64,000 bases of DNA from Alligator mississippiensis (lineage: Eukaryota > Chordata > Crocodylia > Alligatoridae), in assembly GCF_030867095.1 (NCBI RefSeq), contig NC_081829.1, forward strand, positions 66,981,181 through 67,045,180. Direction: 5' to 3'. Made by a program: the position numbers and the translations under genes. Below, piece by piece: positions 37,001 through 43,721 of this stretch (its first letter is position 1; every line of letters begins with the position of its first letter). Below the pieces are notes generated by a model, which made no database searches, was not told the origin of the DNA, and saw nothing but the letters and a program-made list of their open reading frames with translations.

Positions 37001-38548
37001 AATTCCAAGCTTATGACTATGGCTCTAAAGAAAAGAACATGGAGAAATACAATCAGGTAGGACTGCATGCTTTTTCTGTAAAATGCTGTGGTCTTTCAAA
37101 AATTAAAAGAAAACTTAAAAGCTTAGGAAAGAAATTTCCGTTTTTAGCAAGATAAGGGAAACATACTTTAAGTTAATGTTTTAATGGTACTTTACAGCTG
37201 AGAAGAAAGACAATGTGTAGAGAGACTGGAAGGAAATGATTCTTGAAGTTGTGCAGAGGATAGTTCCAAACAATGTAGAATAAGCTGTGGTTAAGGAGAA
37301 ATGAATGCATCACTTAACTTATAAAATATAAGAACAGACAGAGAAAAATATATATTGAGACTTTTGGGTACCATGTATTCAATGCTCAGACATAAAAAAA
37401 GTAGCCATCTTAGTTAGTCCTTTCCTTAGGTAGACTTGCTGATGAATAAATAAGGCAACACATCACTAGTTTTAAGAATTGTGTGATAGTATTGTACAGC
37501 TACAGGGTAGGATGATAGTCTTGAATTTAAGGGGCATACCTCAAACTGCAGACACCAAAGTTCCATTCCTGTCCCTATCACAGATGTCCTGTGTGACCTG
37601 CAGCAGGCATTTATTCTCTCTGGTAAATCAAAAATAATATAATGATGATTTATTAAGAGTGTTGTGTAGATGAATTCACAACAGTTTCTGTGTTACTATG
37701 GTAAGGTGACTAAATAGACCCTAATTTTAAGAAAAAAAACTTTAAGTGCTTTATGGAGTCATATTTTTATAACAATAAGCATGTAATGGTGTGCCCTACA
37801 ATTAATTTTATTATGTTATTTATTAGATTTAATAAGTTTGGAACATGGGTCATAAGAAAATATGGCAAGTATGCATTGTACCTGGTGTGTACCAGTCCTC
37901 TGAGATCTGACTAAAATGCCAAAGGCACATGAAAATGACACAAATTTGTTTTCATGTAAAATTTGTAACGTGACCCAAGACACTGCCACGCTTGTTTTAT
38001 AAGCACTTTTAATCTTTCAAAATTGGAAACTTTACTTTTTGTGGGGCACCTCCAAACCAGGTATTTATCACAGAAAGCTTTTTATTGATGCATTATGGAA
38101 AGGTCCGAAAATAGGGAGGTTGTTATGTTACCAGTAATGGCAGGCAAGGATGAAAACAGAATTAAAAAGCCAAGTTTTAGTGTTACTGTTTTGTTCAGTA
38201 GACTGAAAAGAGGAGAGAATAGATGTTTATCACTTCAGAATGTTTGTTTTTTTTTAATATTACCGTGGCTTTACAGTTTTGCGTTCCACTTTGGTCTGTT
38301 TCCCTCTTTTCCAGACTTCTCCTCCTGCATATGAAATAGAAACATTGAAAATACCAATTGCTGCTTGGAGTGCTGGAAAAGACCTGCTAGCAGACCCAAA
38401 AGATGTCGCAATCCTACTCCCACGATTTGCTAACCTAGTTTTTCATGATCATTTTCCTGACTGGGCACATTTAGATTTCATCTGGGGTCTTGATGCAGCA
38501 GAACGCCTCTATACAAAAATCATTGACCTGATGAAAAAGTATCCCTAA
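3898..38548 (+). CDS. LIPM-like: Acid lipase family protein, lipase member M-like (nine coding exons, complete)
   Basis: Spliced coding exons: 3898-4029, 14876-14990, 18025-18223, 20372-20481, 21988-22124, 22687-22827, 33823-33894, 36985-37056, 38315-38548. All junctions are GT-AG and phases match through to a TAA stop, giving 403 aa, close to the roughly 400 aa of lysosomal acid and gastric lipases. The family hydrolyses triglycerides or cholesteryl esters after secretion or delivery to lysosomes. Visible: hydrophobic signal peptide (about residues 1-19), N-terminal NPE..MNVSEII block, GNSRGNTWS motif, nucleophile Ser180 in GHSEG, Asp349 in AGKDLLADP, His378 in [10 protein letters not shown]. 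Cys254 and Cys261 correspond to the family disulfide. NNS and NGT are glycosylation sequons. Unusual: HPLL replaces the usual HGLL and GHSEG the usual GHSQG. The two codons missing from exon 6 relative to LIPA fall between the cysteines. LIPM is assigned by the neighbouring ANKRD22; another paralogue of the cluster is possible. Confidence 0.93.
4030..4714 (+). other. Lipase intron 1, left part
   Basis: Intron sequence. A GC-rich block at about 4310-4700 is probably an old repeat. I could not define its ends. Confidence 0.4.
4720..5299 (-). repeat. ERV 3' LTR (580 bp)
   Basis: Same boundaries as the 5' LTR: TGTCACAACCC at 5299 and CA at 4720 on the minus strand. It carries about 72 bp (roughly 5201-5273) missing from the other copy; that segment begins with a short inverted repeat, TTTTCTG...CAGAAAA. 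Confidence 0.93.
5300..5310 (-). promoter_or_regulatory. Polypurine tract of the ERV
   Basis: On the minus strand, AAGGGGGCA directly precedes the TGTCACA start of the 3' LTR. This is the expected position and composition of the plus-strand primer. Confidence 0.75.
5495..5665 (-). CDS. Small ORF with one predicted membrane segment, near the ERV 3' LTR
   Basis: An ATG at 5663-5665 opens 56 codons ending in TGA at 5495-5497. A basic N-terminal half ([13 protein letters not shown]) leads into an uncharged hydrophobic run ([19 protein letters not shown]) and an arginine-rich tail. I do not recognise it. It could be a remnant of an envelope membrane anchor, an accessory ORF, or chance. Confidence 0.3.
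   Translation of the reverse strand: MVVKETLRWRTSICSRLTITLFTLILLSILLTLSISRRGRTDYQTRRVPSRCSPIR
5804..7396 (-). pseudogene. pol: ERV RNase H and integrase (pol segment 3)
   Basis: The third in-frame stretch holds RNase H (Asp in MASDGTS, Glu in AQKCELLGF, Asp in [10 protein letters not shown], then HTKSHR), the integrase zinc-binding HHCC (HENWGHP...HQHW...CEICAKEKC) and the integrase core with its DDE triad ([29 protein letters not shown]). A basic C-terminal region follows (VWISIPHPH...TRRSNIPP). The stop is at 5804-5806. No dUTPase follows. Confidence 0.92.
7397..7798 (-). pseudogene. pol: ERV pol segment 2 (reverse transcriptase thumb/connection)
   Basis: In the same reading frame as segment 1, this block lies between TGA codons at 7799-7801 and 7397-7399. 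It contains [12 protein letters not shown] and a Trp-containing connection region (MPWTKGDQQ), typical of the retroviral palm-to-RNase H linker. Confidence 0.85.
7799..8806 (-). pseudogene. pol: ERV protease and reverse transcriptase (pol segment 1)
   Basis: The frame opens after a TGA at 8807-8809 and runs to a TGA at 7799-7801. Near its start is the aspartic protease motif [12 protein letters not shown]. The reverse transcriptase follows with VDYREVNKR, the first catalytic Asp in [17 protein letters not shown], and the active-site box YVDD. The same frame continues beyond the closing TGA, so the stop lies inside pol. Confidence 0.9.
9052..9873 (-). pseudogene. gag: ERV gag, C-terminal part (capsid region)
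   Basis: This open frame covers about 270 codons after the frame change. It ends at a TGA (9052-9054), after which the same frame stays open to a TAA at 8866-8868. The composition is capsid-like (Trp- and Leu-rich helices around [11 protein letters not shown] and [14 protein letters not shown]). I see no CCHC zinc knuckle. Role inferred from position; structural protein of an inactive provirus. Confidence 0.65.
9780..10682 (-). pseudogene. gag: ERV gag, N-terminal part (interrupted)
   Basis: An ATG at 10680-10682, overlapping the primer site, opens a frame starting MGSKG, a myristoylation-like start. It is stopped by a TAG nine codons later (10653-10655). The same frame is then open from 10652 to the stop at 9780. 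I recognise no conserved domain by eye and assign gag from position between primer site and pol. The neighbouring downstream segment lies in another frame and overlaps this one at 9780-9873, so a frame disruption separates them. Confidence 0.7.
10676..10693 (-). promoter_or_regulatory. Retroviral primer-binding site, serine tRNA type
   Basis: Immediately next to the 5' LTR the minus strand reads TGGCGACAAGGATGGGAT. Its complement, ATCCCATCCTTGTCGCCA, matches the 3' end of vertebrate tRNA-Ser(GCU) as I remember it (ATCCCATCCTCGTCGCCA) at 17 of 18 positions. Confidence 0.7.
10694..11202 (-). repeat. ERV 5' LTR (509 bp)
   Basis: On the minus strand it starts TGTCACAACCC at 11202 and ends in CA at 10694. 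It matches the other LTR along its whole length except for about 72 bp that are absent here, near 11177, and one single-base indel. Confidence 0.93.
11208..11912 (+). other. Lipase intron 1, right of the ERV
   Basis: Intron sequence with no bounded repeat or exon that I can support. Confidence 0.4.
11913..12131 (+). repeat. Left copy of a near-identical 219-bp direct repeat (hAT end plus CR1)
   Basis: This block is almost identical to 14301-14519. It contains the right end of a hAT-type element (ending TTTTGCCCACCCCTG) joined at the same base to a CR1 piece (GTTAGATATTAGGAAAACC). The two copies lose similarity just after GACGTTGT. Confidence 0.85.
12556..12740. mobile_element. Possible short inverted-repeat element
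   Basis: The ends AGGGACAGAAGTT and AACTTCTGTCCC are inverted matches about 185 bp apart, and the interior repeats AAACTGGTTTA-like words. No target duplication is visible, so the class is open. Confidence 0.4.
13065..14445 (+). mobile_element. Non-autonomous hAT-type element with GT-rich core (copy 1)
   Basis: Sequence from about 13065 matches the element at 40615-42084: a shared left part around ACTGGAAGTCCCAC, a long G/T-rich middle, a GC-rich right part, and the terminal TTTTGCCCACCCCTG ending at 14445. The left terminus is too diverged to place. Confidence 0.65.
13297..13545 (+). repeat. G/T-rich low-complexity tract starting with 12 G
   Basis: Twelve consecutive G at 13297-13308 are followed by about 240 bp of GGTGTG/GGGTGTG variants on the plus strand, giving many closely spaced G-runs. 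Confidence 0.9.
14301..14519 (+). repeat. Right copy of the near-identical 219-bp direct repeat
   Basis: Partner of 11913-12131, lying across the junction between the hAT-type element and the CR1 that follows. Confidence 0.85.
14446..14670 (+). mobile_element. CR1 LINE 3' end
   Basis: The 3' end of a CR1 in sense orientation: AGCACTGGAACAGATTACCTAG, then GACCTCCTGAGGTCCCTTCC, ending in ATTCTATGATTTTATGATT, the characteristic CR1 octamer tail. Confidence 0.9.
14876..14990 (+). CDS. LIPM-like: Lipase exon encoding the SEII...[10 protein letters not shown] block
   Basis: The acceptor CTCCCTGCAG ends at 14875 and the donor GTAAGC starts at 14991. The 115 nt encode residues 45-82 plus one base, including [16 protein letters not shown] and [10 protein letters not shown], the conserved N-terminal signature of acid lipases. 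Confidence 0.92.
15618..15780. mobile_element. 163-bp hAT-type MITE with perfect 8-bp target duplication
   Basis: The ends TAAGGTTGCCAAC and GTTGACAACCCTA are inverted matches. Identical CTCCTACC repeats flank it at 15610-15617 and 15781-15788. Confidence 0.85.
15789..18024 (+). other. Lipase intron 2
   Basis: Mostly unremarkable intron DNA. At about 17640-17735 a segment reading AAACCACCCTGAGCC and ending in AATAAATGAACAAGTAAATAA resembles a LINE 3' tail, but this is weak. Confidence 0.4.
18025..18223 (+). CDS. LIPM-like: Lipase exon encoding the oxyanion segment and GNSRGNTWS
   Basis: The acceptor TTTCCAG ends at 18024 and the donor GTAGAC starts at 18224. The 199 nt encode VVFLQHPLL, the segment that contributes one oxyanion-hole amide in the family, followed by [20 protein letters not shown]. 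Family members usually read HGLL; here Pro93 follows His92. Confidence 0.93.
18871..19211. mobile_element. Palindromic-end MITE (copy 1)
   Basis: The ends AAGGGCATCTATACACATG and CATGTATAAGTGCCCTT are inverted matches. The interior contains inverted AATTAAAG/CTTTAACTAAAG and AAAATGGCAG/CTGCCATTTT words, so the whole 341 bp can fold back. Related copies lie at 21595-21930 and 32497-32753. Confidence 0.7.
19669..20170. mobile_element. hAT-type element, about 500 bp
   Basis: The ends CAAGGGTCCTAG and CTAGGATCCCTG are inverted matches. The flanking octamers ACTATTAA (19661-19668) and ACTGTTAG (20171-20178) agree at 6 of 8 positions. The interior repeats GATTGGCC and CCCCACCCCT words. Confidence 0.65.
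20372..20481 (+). CDS. LIPM-like: Lipase exon encoding the nucleophile elbow (GHSEG)
   Basis: The acceptor CTCTTTAG ends at 20371 and the donor GTATGT starts at 20482. The 110 nt encode [12 protein letters not shown] and [11 protein letters not shown], with catalytic Ser180. The residue after the serine is Glu rather than the usual Gln. Confidence 0.93.
20482..21594 (+). other. Lipase intron 4, left part
   Basis: Intron sequence. I see no bounded repeat or exon. Confidence 0.4.
21595..21930. mobile_element. Palindromic-end MITE (copy 2)
   Basis: The ends GGGTGCTTATGCACATG and CATGTGTATAAATGCCC are inverted matches. The interior CCCCACACTGAAAAATG and CATTTTTCAGTGTGGGG are nearly perfect inverted partners. 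It belongs to the same family as 18871-19211 by shared AATTAAAG and CTTTAGTTAAAG words. A short unit (CTTGTAGCCACTCTAATT) is tandemly duplicated near 21845-21885. Confidence 0.7.
21988..22124 (+). CDS. LIPM-like: Lipase exon encoding FFALGPVA
   Basis: The acceptor TTTTCTCAG ends at 21987 and the donor GTATGT starts at 22125. The 137 nt encode [20 protein letters not shown] and the following GRLPEIVLK, ending in phase 0. Confidence 0.93.
22687..22827 (+). CDS. LIPM-like: Lipase exon encoding the lid/cysteine region
   Basis: The acceptor ATTTTTCAG ends at 22686 and the donor GTAAGT starts at 22828. The 141 nt (47 codons) start AWLGNKGTF. Cysteines at residues 254 and 261 are 7 residues apart, against 9 in human lysosomal acid lipase, and the exon is exactly two codons shorter. 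Confidence 0.9.
22828..23599 (+). other. Lipase intron 6, left part
   Basis: Unremarkable intron DNA with no supported feature. Confidence 0.4.
23600..27010 (-). mobile_element. Dead APE-type non-LTR retrotransposon (LINE)
   Basis: On the minus strand, fragments of one LINE polyprotein follow in order. An apurinic-type endonuclease lies at about 26990-26219 (NIAALSETQ, then [31 protein letters not shown]). The reverse transcriptase lies at about 25540-24700 ([25 protein letters not shown]). A C-terminal part lies at about 24740-23880 ([28 protein letters not shown]). Several frame changes and stops break it. Key residues are altered: YADE at the usual YADD, and Asn where the endonuclease HLID motif has Asp. 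Similar frames are annotated as craniofacial development protein 2-like in some genomes, but this is a transposon. Clade not assigned. Confidence 0.88.
27480..28610 (+). repeat. GC-rich LTR-like repeat, copy 1
   Basis: This region shares scattered similarity with 30690-31850 in the same order: ACGACTTTGA...GTGGTGGGG, GGCTCCACCTCC, and near the right end TATATAAGCGTGGCTAACGAAC. The TATA-like box followed by a short transcript-start-like segment suggests the U3-R of an LTR. TG...CA ends were not found. Confidence 0.45.
27822..27839 (+). repeat. Poly(T) run of 18
   Basis: Eighteen uninterrupted T at 27822-27839, inside the LTR-like repeat. It could be the poly(A) tail of a short minus-strand retroinsertion, but no target duplication was recognised. 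Confidence 0.85.
28611..30689 (+). other. Lipase intron 6, repeat-like GC-rich DNA
   Basis: Several open frames exist on both strands here but none resembles a known protein. A block at about 28736-29065 beginning CAGGAGTGGTGAG and ending GGCCACCGTTGC looks like a decayed hAT-type insertion; weak. Confidence 0.35.
30690..31850 (+). repeat. GC-rich LTR-like repeat, copy 2
   Basis: Diverged relative of 27480-28610. Shared landmarks are TGACTTTGAATC...GTGGGTGGGG, GAGGCTCCACCTCCCC, and GAATAAAGGCATGGTTAATG near 31755, aligning with the TATA-like region of copy 1. It carries the 30-bp minisatellite at 31291-31500. Confidence 0.45.
31291..31500 (+). repeat. Minisatellite, seven 30-bp units in exact register
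   Basis: Seven consecutive 30-bp units with no length variation, each starting CCTCTCTCTGGGTCTT or a close variant and usually ending GCAGCTG plus one base. Because 30 is divisible by three, frames stay open on both strands ([13 protein letters not shown] on minus), which mimics coding sequence. Confidence 0.95.
32497..32753. mobile_element. Palindromic-end MITE (copy 3)
   Basis: The ends TGGGCATATCTACACATG and CATGTGTATACATGCCCA are inverted matches over 257 bp. Interior AGCCTATTC and GAATAGGCT are inverted partners. Confidence 0.75.
32754..33822 (+). other. Lipase intron 6, right part
   Basis: AT-rich intron DNA leading to the exon at 33823. No bounded element seen. Confidence 0.4.
33823..33894 (+). 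CDS. LIPM-like: Lipase exon encoding [10 protein letters not shown] (72 nt)
   Basis: The acceptor TTGTTTTCAG ends at 33822 and the donor GTATTA starts at 33895. The exon is 24 codons, the conserved size in this family, and includes [19 protein letters not shown]. Confidence 0.93.
34603..35697. mobile_element. hAT-type element related to 2011-3149
   Basis: The element body is 34611-35689, with ends TAGGGCTGTGCG and ACAGGCCTA. Flanking octamers GTGCGGAG (34603-34610) and GTGTGGAG (35690-35697) agree at 7 of 8. The interior shares TAATGGGGAATCA, TTTGGATGAAA and TTTCAAGGAGAT with the 2011-3149 element. Confidence 0.75.
35698..36984 (+). other. Lipase intron 7, right part
   Basis: No exon or bounded element supported. 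A G/T-run block lies at about 36645-36680. Confidence 0.4.
36985..37056 (+). CDS. LIPM-like: Lipase exon encoding FQAYDYGS (72 nt)
   Basis: The acceptor AATTAACAG ends at 36984 and the donor GTAGGA starts at 37057. The 24 codons include the family motif FQAYDYGS...NMEKYNQ. Confidence 0.92.
38315..38548 (+). CDS. LIPM-like: Last lipase exon with catalytic Asp and His
   Basis: The acceptor TTTTCCAG ends at 38314. The 77 codons include Asp349 (AGKDLLADP) and His378 ([10 protein letters not shown]), then [13 protein letters not shown] and a TAA stop at 38546-38548. The Asp-His spacing of 29 residues equals that of human lysosomal acid lipase. Confidence 0.95.
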   Translation, partial: TSPPAYEIETLKIPIAAWSAGKDLLADPKDVAILLPRFANLVFHDHFPDWAHLDFIWGLDAAERLYTKIIDLMKKYP

Positions 38549-38665
38549 AGCCACACAGTGGGACTTGAAATGTAATTATTTGATATATTGGGAATGGTTG
38601 GCATTGTGTTGGTCTATTGGATTACTTTCTAATATTATTTTTGCAAAATAATTACTCATGGGTTC

Positions 38666-38686
38666 AGTAAAGAAATTTATTATAAA
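38666..38686 (+). promoter_or_regulatory. Candidate poly(A) signals of the lipase gene
   Basis: No canonical AATAAA occurs in the first stretch after the stop. The variant hexamers AGTAAA (38666-38671) and TATAAA (38681-38686) sit about 120-140 bases downstream and are followed by a T-rich run. Weak call. Confidence 0.3.
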
Positions 38687-40606
38687 TGAATTGTTTTTTT
38701 CCCATGCATGTGTCACTGTACTTATATACCTATATTCTATCTTGCTAGTGGATTTAAGTAGCTGGCAGCACTTAAATAAGCTGTGCTATAGCAAATTCTT
38801 TTGAACCCATAGAAAGTAAATGTTGCAGAAGATCACTTAATTCCAAAATGTTAATTTCTGCAGTTTACTCTTCCAGTGAGTAATGAATGACATTCATCTC
38901 ATTGTAGTCAATGAAATTACTTTTATTATTTTGTTTTTTAAGAGCAGGTTTATCTTTTGTTGATCAGCTTTTAAAGCGACTATTAAGGCTTCTCACAAGC
39001 AACTCTGCTGGATAACGTGAAGGTGTAAGGTACCTTAAATGAAAGTGACTGGTATTATAGACTTCAGGGGCATGTCCAGATGAGCACACATAAGCAGTTT
39101 GAGGCACCACAGACCCATCTGTGGTGCCGTAAACCACACACGTTGTACATGCATACATTCACCGCATTGCTAAATAGCAGTGCAGTGGGTTTTAGGATAC
39201 CGGGATCACTCAGTGTCAGAAAAACCGTGCCAAAAAGAAGCAGGGCAGTGCACATGGAGGCAGCATGCACCACCCAAAACTGAAGCCTGGTTGGCCAGAG
39301 CCACACTCTGGCTGCTAGCCAGGCTCTGCATGCCCAGATCTCTACCACTACAGCCCTGGAGGGAGCCCGGTACCCCAGGTAAGGCTACTGGGCCCAGGCC
39401 AGGTGCTGCCCCAACCTCCCCTAGCCCACCCAGGGCAACTTGCTGCACACCAGAGCACATATGCAGGGTCGTTCCCAGGGACAAGTAGCAGCAGCATAAA
39501 TATGTGTCACTGCTATTGGTCCTTGGGGGAAACACACTTTCCTGCTCATGGGGATGCTCCATGGATGCTAAGATGGATGCTAAGAAGGGAAGAAGGAGAG
39601 CAGCAGAATAAAGACAGTGCTTTTCTGAAGCCCAGACTTCAACCAAACGTTCTGTTAGTATCTCTGGTGTATCTGTGTTTTTATTACTGGGGTCTGTCTA
39701 ATAAAAAAATGTATGACTTCTCTAACTGCATAGTCATAACTTTGTGGATAAAGATGAGTGAGTAGGAGACAAGTAGAAAATGCACCAGCCAGAAAAAATT
39801 ACCCTACCACACATGAAGCAAAATATACATAAACCCAAACAATAGTATATATTCACCCTTTCTTATACTTCCAGTATAGTTACAAATATTCTGAACATAT
39901 TCTACTTTTGTGCATTTGTTTGAACCATCATATATTTGAAGCCTACAGACCAACCTGATTCTGCAGGGTATGCTGATAGGACTTTCATTGTTGCACCTAT
40001 GGTTCTATTTTCTGATAAAGAGAACAAACAAGCTAAAATCAAATCACAGGAAAAGACAGATCTTTTCCTGTGCTACATTTGGTATAGCAGGAGCATAAGG
40101 AAATCTCAGCATCAGATCAGTGCTAACAATGCCTAACGGTCTGGCTGCGCAGCTCTGAATTCCACCATTTGCAACACTGGAGGAGGCATACCTAAGATGG
40201 TTAAATAAACCAATTCTGTATGTTTCCTGAGCTTAAGCCCCATATAGGCTTTATCTGTATTGCTCTTTAAACAGAACTCTCAATCTGAGCAATCATTAGT
40301 AGCCTCATCAGTTCAGCTCCCAAAAATATTGCAGGTGGAAATTATTTCATCTGCAAGCTCTCAGCAGTCTGATGATACAGAAAACCAATTCATGCTATAC
40401 ATGAGCACACTTACTGCAATCTAGGCTGCCTAGTGCCTCATGTGAGGTGGTACCATTCATTATCACCAACCTTAATGCGGGTCAGTGCCGAAGCATGCAG
40501 ACATTTTAAACAGCAAAGTTTATCTAGAATAGTGTTAAACGTCGTAGTCTTTCTTATGCACGTATCTGGGCCTTGTTGCACACTAAGTTTAGGTATCTCC
40601 TGGAGC
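38687..40606. other. Intergenic DNA downstream of the lipase gene
   Basis: No gene seen. The sequence after the lipase stop (38549 to about 38730) is similar to sequence after the pseudogene last exon (from 47974), showing the duplication extends into the 3' untranslated region. A block from about 39065 to 39640 looks repetitive but has no clear ends. Confidence 0.4.
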
Positions 40607-42092
40607 TCTTAATCCAGGAATGGGCAATTATTTTGGCTGGAGGGCCATTTAACAAATTTTGTTTACCTGTCAAGGGCTGCAAGGGTGGCCCCGCTCCTTA
40701 ACAGGTGCCCCACCCCCGGTTACCATCTTGGGACTGAAAGTCCCACCCCTAACTCCCTGACCTTTGCCAGTGGAAGTCCCTCTCCTTGCCTCTGAGGTAC
40801 TTCTTTTGGGAAGGGGGCTTGACATCTTGAAACAGGGAAAAAAACAAATCGTATACCAAAAAAATCAAACATCTACTGTAACTTAATTTTATTTTTTAAA
40901 ATATTTTATGTCCTGATTGATGTGTTTGCACAGTGTATCTAGAGGTGATTGCATAATAGCTCAAAATACAGTCTTACTCTTGTATATTGTGTGGGAGTGG
41001 GGTAAGGAAGTGTATGTGGGAGGTTTGTGGGTGGGAAGTGTGTGTGTGTGTGTGTGTGTGTGTAGTGGGGCAGAGGTGGGCTGGAAAGGTGTGGTTGTTG
41101 GGTATGTGGTTGGGTGGGGGTAGGTATGGCAGGAGATGTAGGAGTGTGGGGGGGGCTGCGGGTGTTTTTGTGGGTATGGTGATGGTGGGGACATGGGACT
41201 GTGTGTGGGGGATGTGGGAGAGCATAGGCATGTGCGGAGTTATGGCGGGGGTGAGTGTGTGGGAGGGCTGTGGGAGAGTGTGGGGGTATGTGTGTATGGT
41301 GGGGTGTGGGGGTGTGTGTATGTATGGTGGGGTGGGGAAGGTAGCAGTGTGTTGGGTTATGGTGGGGGGTGGAAGTGTGTGGGGGGGGCTGTGGGAGGGT
41401 GTGGATGTGTGTGTGGGTATGGTGGGGAGAGGGGAGGTGGTCCTTGGAGTCCCTGGAGTGTGCAAGTCCCTGGAGAGGAATATAGTGTCAGTGAGCAGGG
41501 TCAGCCCTGCCCAGCCCCATAGTGCACAGCTCCCCATGCTCCCAACTCAGTCCCAGGCACATGTGATGGCAGCATGCAGGGGCAGCTCCCCTGGCCCCAT
41601 ACCATGCAACTCCGTGCACTCCTGCTGTCATCCCTGGACACACATGGTGGCAGCGTATGGGCCCAGCTCCATCTGGCGCCATAGTGCACAGCTCCCACTC
41701 TCTCACCCAAGTCCCTAGATGCCGGGCCCTTTTCCTCCAGTGGCAGTCCCAGACCCTGGCCTGGTGGAGCCCTTAGCTGAATTCCCACTCTCCATGCAGG
41801 GAGGCTGGAAACAGCCACAGGGTGACCAGGCAGAAACCTGTGCCAGGCTGAGGCTTCTTGTCTTTACTGCCCCTGGCTTGGGGCTGGGGGTGGTCAGGTC
41901 AGGCTGGGGTGGGAGGGGTTGGTTACTTAGCAACCAGAGCTGTACCTTCTGCAGCCATGTGCTGGTTTGCAAAGGGGCAGCAAGGGCCAGGGTTTACAAA
42001 GGGCTCATGGAGGGGCCCTGCAGGCTGGATGGAATTGCCTGGCAGGCCAGATGCAACCTGCAGGCCATGTTTTGCCCACCCCTGTCTTAACC
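40607..42092 (+). mobile_element. Non-autonomous hAT-type element with GT-rich core (copy 2, complete)
   Basis: The element body 40615-42084 (1470 bp) has ends CAGGAATGGGCAA and TTTGCCCACCCCTG, which are inverted matches. Flanking octamers TCTTAATC (40607-40614) and TCTTAACC (42085-42092) agree at 7 of 8. The middle (about 40985-41460) is a long G/T-rich tract. No transposase frame is present. Confidence 0.85.
40985..41460 (+). repeat. G/T-rich tract including (GT)12
   Basis: Low-complexity GTGGG/TGTGG variants with a pure GT run at about 41038-41063. Translation gives apparent Cys-Val or His-Thr repeats that are not genes. Confidence 0.9.
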
Positions 42093-43110
42093 CCTGGATT
42101 ATCCACACAGTGACTGTGTCTACACAAGACATTGACTGAGCAGTAGCTTATTACAGCTCTGCAGTAGCGTTGTATGCCACAAAGTGTGACACGAAGCTAC
42201 AGCACAGTAGTAATGAGCTAGTGCACAGCCAGCATCAGTTAAAAGTCATTCGGTGATGCTACTACACAATAACTCCAGTTACTGCATAGTCATTCAGTAC
42301 TTGTGTATGCAAATACTAAATAACTGCGCAATAACAACTGCGCAGTCAGCATCTCATGTAGATGCAGCCATTAACACCTGAAACTACTTTTAAGCTCACT
42401 TTTGGCAGTGTAATGTTATGCCACTACAAGGTAGGTTTATTGCTGATCCATGTTACCCAGGTTGTGTTCTATTAATGTGTGGCCACTCCACACAGATGAA
42501 CCACCCAAGTTTTAGACCTCCAATATCTCAGGATGCAGTGTCCCATCCCTTCTCCCTCCCTCCTGTTCTCTGTGGATAAACTACTAAATGACTTTCTCAG
42601 TATTAGGTTCTCCTTTTTTAATGTACTGGTATATAAGCTCCACTTACTTTATAGCATTATTCAAATGGAATCTTTCATTTGTATAATCACTTCTCTTCCC
42701 CACCCCCCAGTCAGATAGATGTATTTGTAGGACCCATATTTAGTAAACAATGTTGCAATTTTTGCTTACAAGGCTGAAGCTTCAGAGCTAAACATCCTTT
42801 ATTGTTGATATGACCAATAAACTTTATCACTATATTTGTTTTTACTGTGTTAATTGTGGACCTATGCATAACATTTTTATAGATTCATGATCTGATTTAT
42901 CACCATATTTTTACTTGATTATGTTAATTCTAGGAGTAGGAATAATGCTTTTATAATGGGTGGCCCTATTTTATTCTTTTATTTGCATTTCTGTTATTTT
43001 TGTTTAAATTTATGTTATGGTTGCATGTCTGTTATGTTGTTTTCAGGAGCATGGTTTTCAGCCTGAATCCTTCATAATAAATTGGATTGAATTCAATAGA
43101 ATTGTTGTAT
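42093..43110. other. Intergenic DNA with MITE-like remnants
   Basis: A segment at about 42112-42370 begins GTGTCTACACAAGAC and ends CTCATGTAGATGCAGCC, with many CAGTAG/GCAGTAAC-like words. It resembles the palindromic MITE family but is too decayed to bound. Confidence 0.35.
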
Positions 43111-43661
43111 TTGTAGCATTAACCCTGCTGGAACATCTGTACAAAACATATTACATTGGCACCAGGTATTAATGAACTCTTGAAATGTCAGGGGACCTTA
43201 ATTTTGCTTTTTATTATGCAGGGTTCATGTATGTAAAAGTTATTCTGAAAGGAAGGCAATATTAGACTTTGTTACATACTTATCCTTTGTATCTTATCAC
43301 ACATTGGTATATACATTTACCAAAGTGACAGGTGTTTCTTACAGCATTTTTTGAAACTATCTTGGTTTGAAAACTGGATAGCTGAAATTAAGAATACACA
43401 GTGAAAATTTGGACAGAAAATAGAAATGGGAGCCCTAATTAACATGAGGCATTCCCTTGCCTATATTGCCCATGGATCCTGGTTTTGTCAAAGTTCTCTG
43501 AACAAGCTCAGCCTTGCATAAAATACAGTGAGGGAGAGGAAGAAGTGGTGCCATTCCACCCAGTAGTTCAGTGGCAGGGCACTGACTTGGCCAGAGGCAG
43601 AGGTGAATACTTAAACACAGACCTATTGGATAAAAGAAGAGGAGCAGAGGTGGAACTGTTC

Positions 43662-43664
<3 letters not shown>

Positions 43665-43717
<53 letters not shown>
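43665..43717 (+). repeat. (TG)n microsatellite, about 26 units
   Basis: An uninterrupted TG dinucleotide repeat of 53 bp, followed by a short A-run. Confidence 0.95.

Positions 43718-43721
<4 letters not shown>

Noticed and set aside
40974..41718. Long open frames on both strands across the GT-rich tract
   Set aside because: They consist of dinucleotide-driven Cys-Val, His-Thr and Pro-His repeats inside a transposon core; no domain or splice structure.
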